The notes under the pieces: generated by a model
The model's input: only the letters and a program-made list of their open reading frames with translations
The model's database searches: none
What the model was told of the DNA's origin: nothing
Assembly (NCBI RefSeq): GCF_040219335.1
Contig: NZ_JAVJSQ010000005.1
Span: forward strand, 439,501 to 503,500
Origin: Gimesia sp.
GTDB lineage: Bacteria; Planctomycetota; Planctomycetia; Planctomycetales; Planctomycetaceae
Direction of reading: 5' to 3'
Length of the DNA stretch: 64,000 nt
In this document: piece after piece, positions 62,426 to 64,000 of the stretch
Position numbering within the stretch: position 1 is the stretch's first letter
How the letters are laid out: every line of letters starts with the position of its first letter
Made by a program: the position numbers and the translations under genes

Positions 62426-64000
62426 CTATTTCTGCTTTGGTTTTTTCGGGTTCTGTTCTGGTTCCACTTTGAGCGTGATGACGTTGGTCACAATCGAGAC
62501 GGGAACCGGTTTTGCTTTTTTCTGTTTCTGATCAGCGGCAGGTGAGAACTCCACTTTGGTGGTGGCGGACAACCAGAGGAGATACTCTCCCGGCTGCAGT
62601 TTATCTGACAGGGTGGCTGTCAGTTTACTCTTGGTTTGAGTGGGGGGGATCGATTTCGTGGGCTTGGATAAGGGGACGTTCTTATTCTTGGCATCGACCA
62701 TTGCCGTGTGCCACTTCAATTCGATGGAGGATGAAATCGATGATTCGCCGCTTTCCAGCTTCGCTGCCAGTTCCAGTTCACCACCCACGGTCAGCGGTTG
62801 TTGCGGTGGTGCGATCGTCAACACAACAGGGGCTGGCTCAGCGATACCTGCTGCGAGTGTATTGACCTGTGTGAAGGTGCTGGCATCAGTGACTGTCAGA
62901 GGCTGGACTTCACGGATGAGCTGCTGATCCTCGGACGTTGCCTGCAGTTTCAGGTTGAGAATATCTGGTGTCAGACTGCGGTCCGTCCGAATCGAAAGCA
63001 CGGCTGCTGACTGGTGTTTGGGGATGATGATATCGTCAGCAGTCAGCCCCTCGGGGAGCTCGACGGCGTGAATGCGGACGGGTTTGTCAAATCCATGCTG
63101 TCGGTCGACGTAGAGTGCGACGTGCGTGTGTCCCCCTGGATGTATCGTGATTCCGTGCTTCCGTTCCAGCTCACCCGGGAAAGCGAAGACACCAAAGTCC
63201 GGCGTTCTGTTTGTGATACGCACCCGGTACTGTCGCTCAAAGCCGCCCAGGCTCACGCCATACAGATCGCGTACCAGCAGATAGAATGTACCCGTCTGGG
63301 GGGCTTTCCAGGTTCCTTCCGGATCCAGAGAGGCTGCCGAGACAGGAGTGGCGTCACCCTTGGCCTGTTTCTGGTCATTGAGTTTCAGTAACAGCTTGCC
63401 TTTGTCATCAAAGAGGGAGAGTTCGAGATCCATGCGTTGTCCCAGCCGTTCCCCGAAAGCGACGAGACTCAACTGTTGACCCTTCTCAGCGGTGAACCGG
63501 TACCAGTCCAGATCGCGCGGTTGGGGAAACTGGCCGGCGATGTCACAGGGAATCTGGATCTCTTGCGCCGTTGTCTGCGAGTGATTCTCCGGATCCTGAT
63601 CGACGACGATCGGCGTGTCGGTCGTCATCAGCCGCATGGATCCTGCTGTATGGGGGAGGTGCAGCCAGAAGCCTTGCGCGAGGGGACTTGTGGCGGTGTA
63701 TGAAACTGACAGTGCTACATCCGTGTCTGTAACAGGATCAACGGTGATGATTTTCTGCTGCAGGAGTTGTGTGGAATTCTTTGCCACGCCGGGCAGGTCG
63801 AGGCCCTGAATGCGGAGCTGGCTTGGTTTGTTGGCGGGGATCAATGCGGGAAATGCGGCCAACAGGCGTGGTCCGGTGTTGACCGAAAGATGGTAGGCAC
63901 TGTTCGCATCGCTGCGGTAAGCGCGTTCGAAGACCTTGATGCGGTAGGTGCCTGACTCGGGCAGTTTCAGATGCAGGGCTGGTTCCAGATCTGCTGCGGA
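62426..64000 (-). CDS. PPC-domain exported protein (5' end outside window)
   Basis: The frame is open to the window edge: upstream of the first candidate start (63862) it continues with PESGTYRIKVFERAYRSDAN, typical of the end of a PPC domain, so about 524 C-terminal residues are seen. A second PPC domain follows (IPCDIAGQFPQPRDLDWYRF, GTFYLLVRDLYGVSLGGFE), then a beta-sandwich region with FDKPVRIHAVELPEGLT, like the protein at 29938-32211. The C-terminus is rich in Lys/Pro (PEQNPKKPKQK) instead of the coiled coil. First visible gene of the minus-strand DUF operon. Confidence 0.85.
   Translation of the reverse strand, partial: SAADLEPALHLKLPESGTYRIKVFERAYRSDANSAYHLSVNTGPRLLAAFPALIPANKPSQLRIQGLDLPGVAKNSTQLLQQKIITVDPVTDTDVALSVSYTATSPLAQGFWLHLPHTAGSMRLMTTDTPIVVDQDPENHSQTTAQEIQIPCDIAGQFPQPRDLDWYRFTAEKGQQLSLVAFGERLGQRMDLELSLFDDKGKLLLKLNDQKQAKGDATPVSAASLDPEGTWKAPQTGTFYLLVRDLYGVSLGGFERQYRVRITNRTPDFGVFAFPGELERKHGITIHPGGHTHVALYVDRQHGFDKPVRIHAVELPEGLTADDIIIPKHQSAAVLSIRTDRSLTPDILNLKLQATSEDQQLIREVQPLTVTDASTFTQVNTLAAGIAEPAPVVLTIAPPQQPLTVGGELELAAKLESGESSISSSIELKWHTAMVDAKNKNVPLSKPTKSIPPTQTKSKLTATLSDKLQPGEYLLWLSATTKVEFSPAADQKQKKAKPVPVSIVTNVITLKVEPEQNPKKPKQK

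Overview
The window looks like chromosome of a planctomycete, probably close to Gimesia (formerly Planctomyces maris); this is inference from gene content. The evidence is three clusters of planctomycete-specific genes (DUF1549/DUF1553 proteins with cytochrome-like motifs, DUF1501 proteins, PPC-domain proteins), an LEPR-XLL-type N-terminus on a giant surface protein, NHL-repeat and parallel beta-helix secreted proteins, a XylR-type regulator, and moderate GC with short, weakly conserved operons.

Layout. 1-369 is the 3' end of an aspartate-kinase-like gene. 418-4228 is mostly minus strand: two paralogous proteins of unknown function flank an AT-rich secreted protein and three small genes, one an S24/LexA-like domain protein that appears to start at ATC. 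A 46-bp perfect direct repeat (1166-1211 and 2319-2364) brackets the AT-rich gene. 4331-10180 holds an NHL protein, a squalene-cyclase-like repeat protein, two small unknowns, a beta-helix protein and a creatininase-family amidohydrolase.

10658-12180 is a dense array of twelve tRNA genes (Glu, Lys, Thr, Gly, Pro, Asn, Trp, Leu-TAG, Asp, Leu-TAA, Tyr, Leu-CAG). None encodes CCA and several have mismatched stems. One possible small protein gene lies inside the array. 12184-17162 holds a secreted protein of unknown function, a PAL/NHL-type propeller protein and a divergent XylR/AraC-type regulator. Two more atypical tRNA genes (Met-CAT, Ala-TGC) at 17372-17526 sit directly upstream of a three-gene operon (17586-19768): a 2OG-Fe(II) oxygenase, an ATP-grasp-like protein and a complete RNA ligase. 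I regard this tRNA plus RNA-ligase neighbourhood as the best candidate for an undescribed system, possibly RNA repair or tRNA maintenance. The operon ends at a strong hairpin shared with a convergent catalase gene, which lies downstream of an OxyR-type regulator carrying both redox cysteines.

22678-33638 (plus strand) is a run of DUF1549/1553, DUF1501, DUF1549/1553, PPC and DUF1501 genes. 33783-39519 encodes an SLC13/ArsB-like anion transporter, a cardiolipin synthase, a propeller-like secreted protein and a cation:proton antiporter. 39741-58007 (minus) is one uninterrupted gene for a 6088-residue surface protein. It is built of Calx-beta arrays alternating with FG-GAP propeller blocks, then a possible cohesin-like domain, a dockerin and a C-terminal HExxHxxGxxH metalloprotease motif. 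58413-64000 (minus) is a third DUF1501 / DUF1549 / PPC cluster, running off the window end.

All functions are read from sequence patterns; no database search was run.
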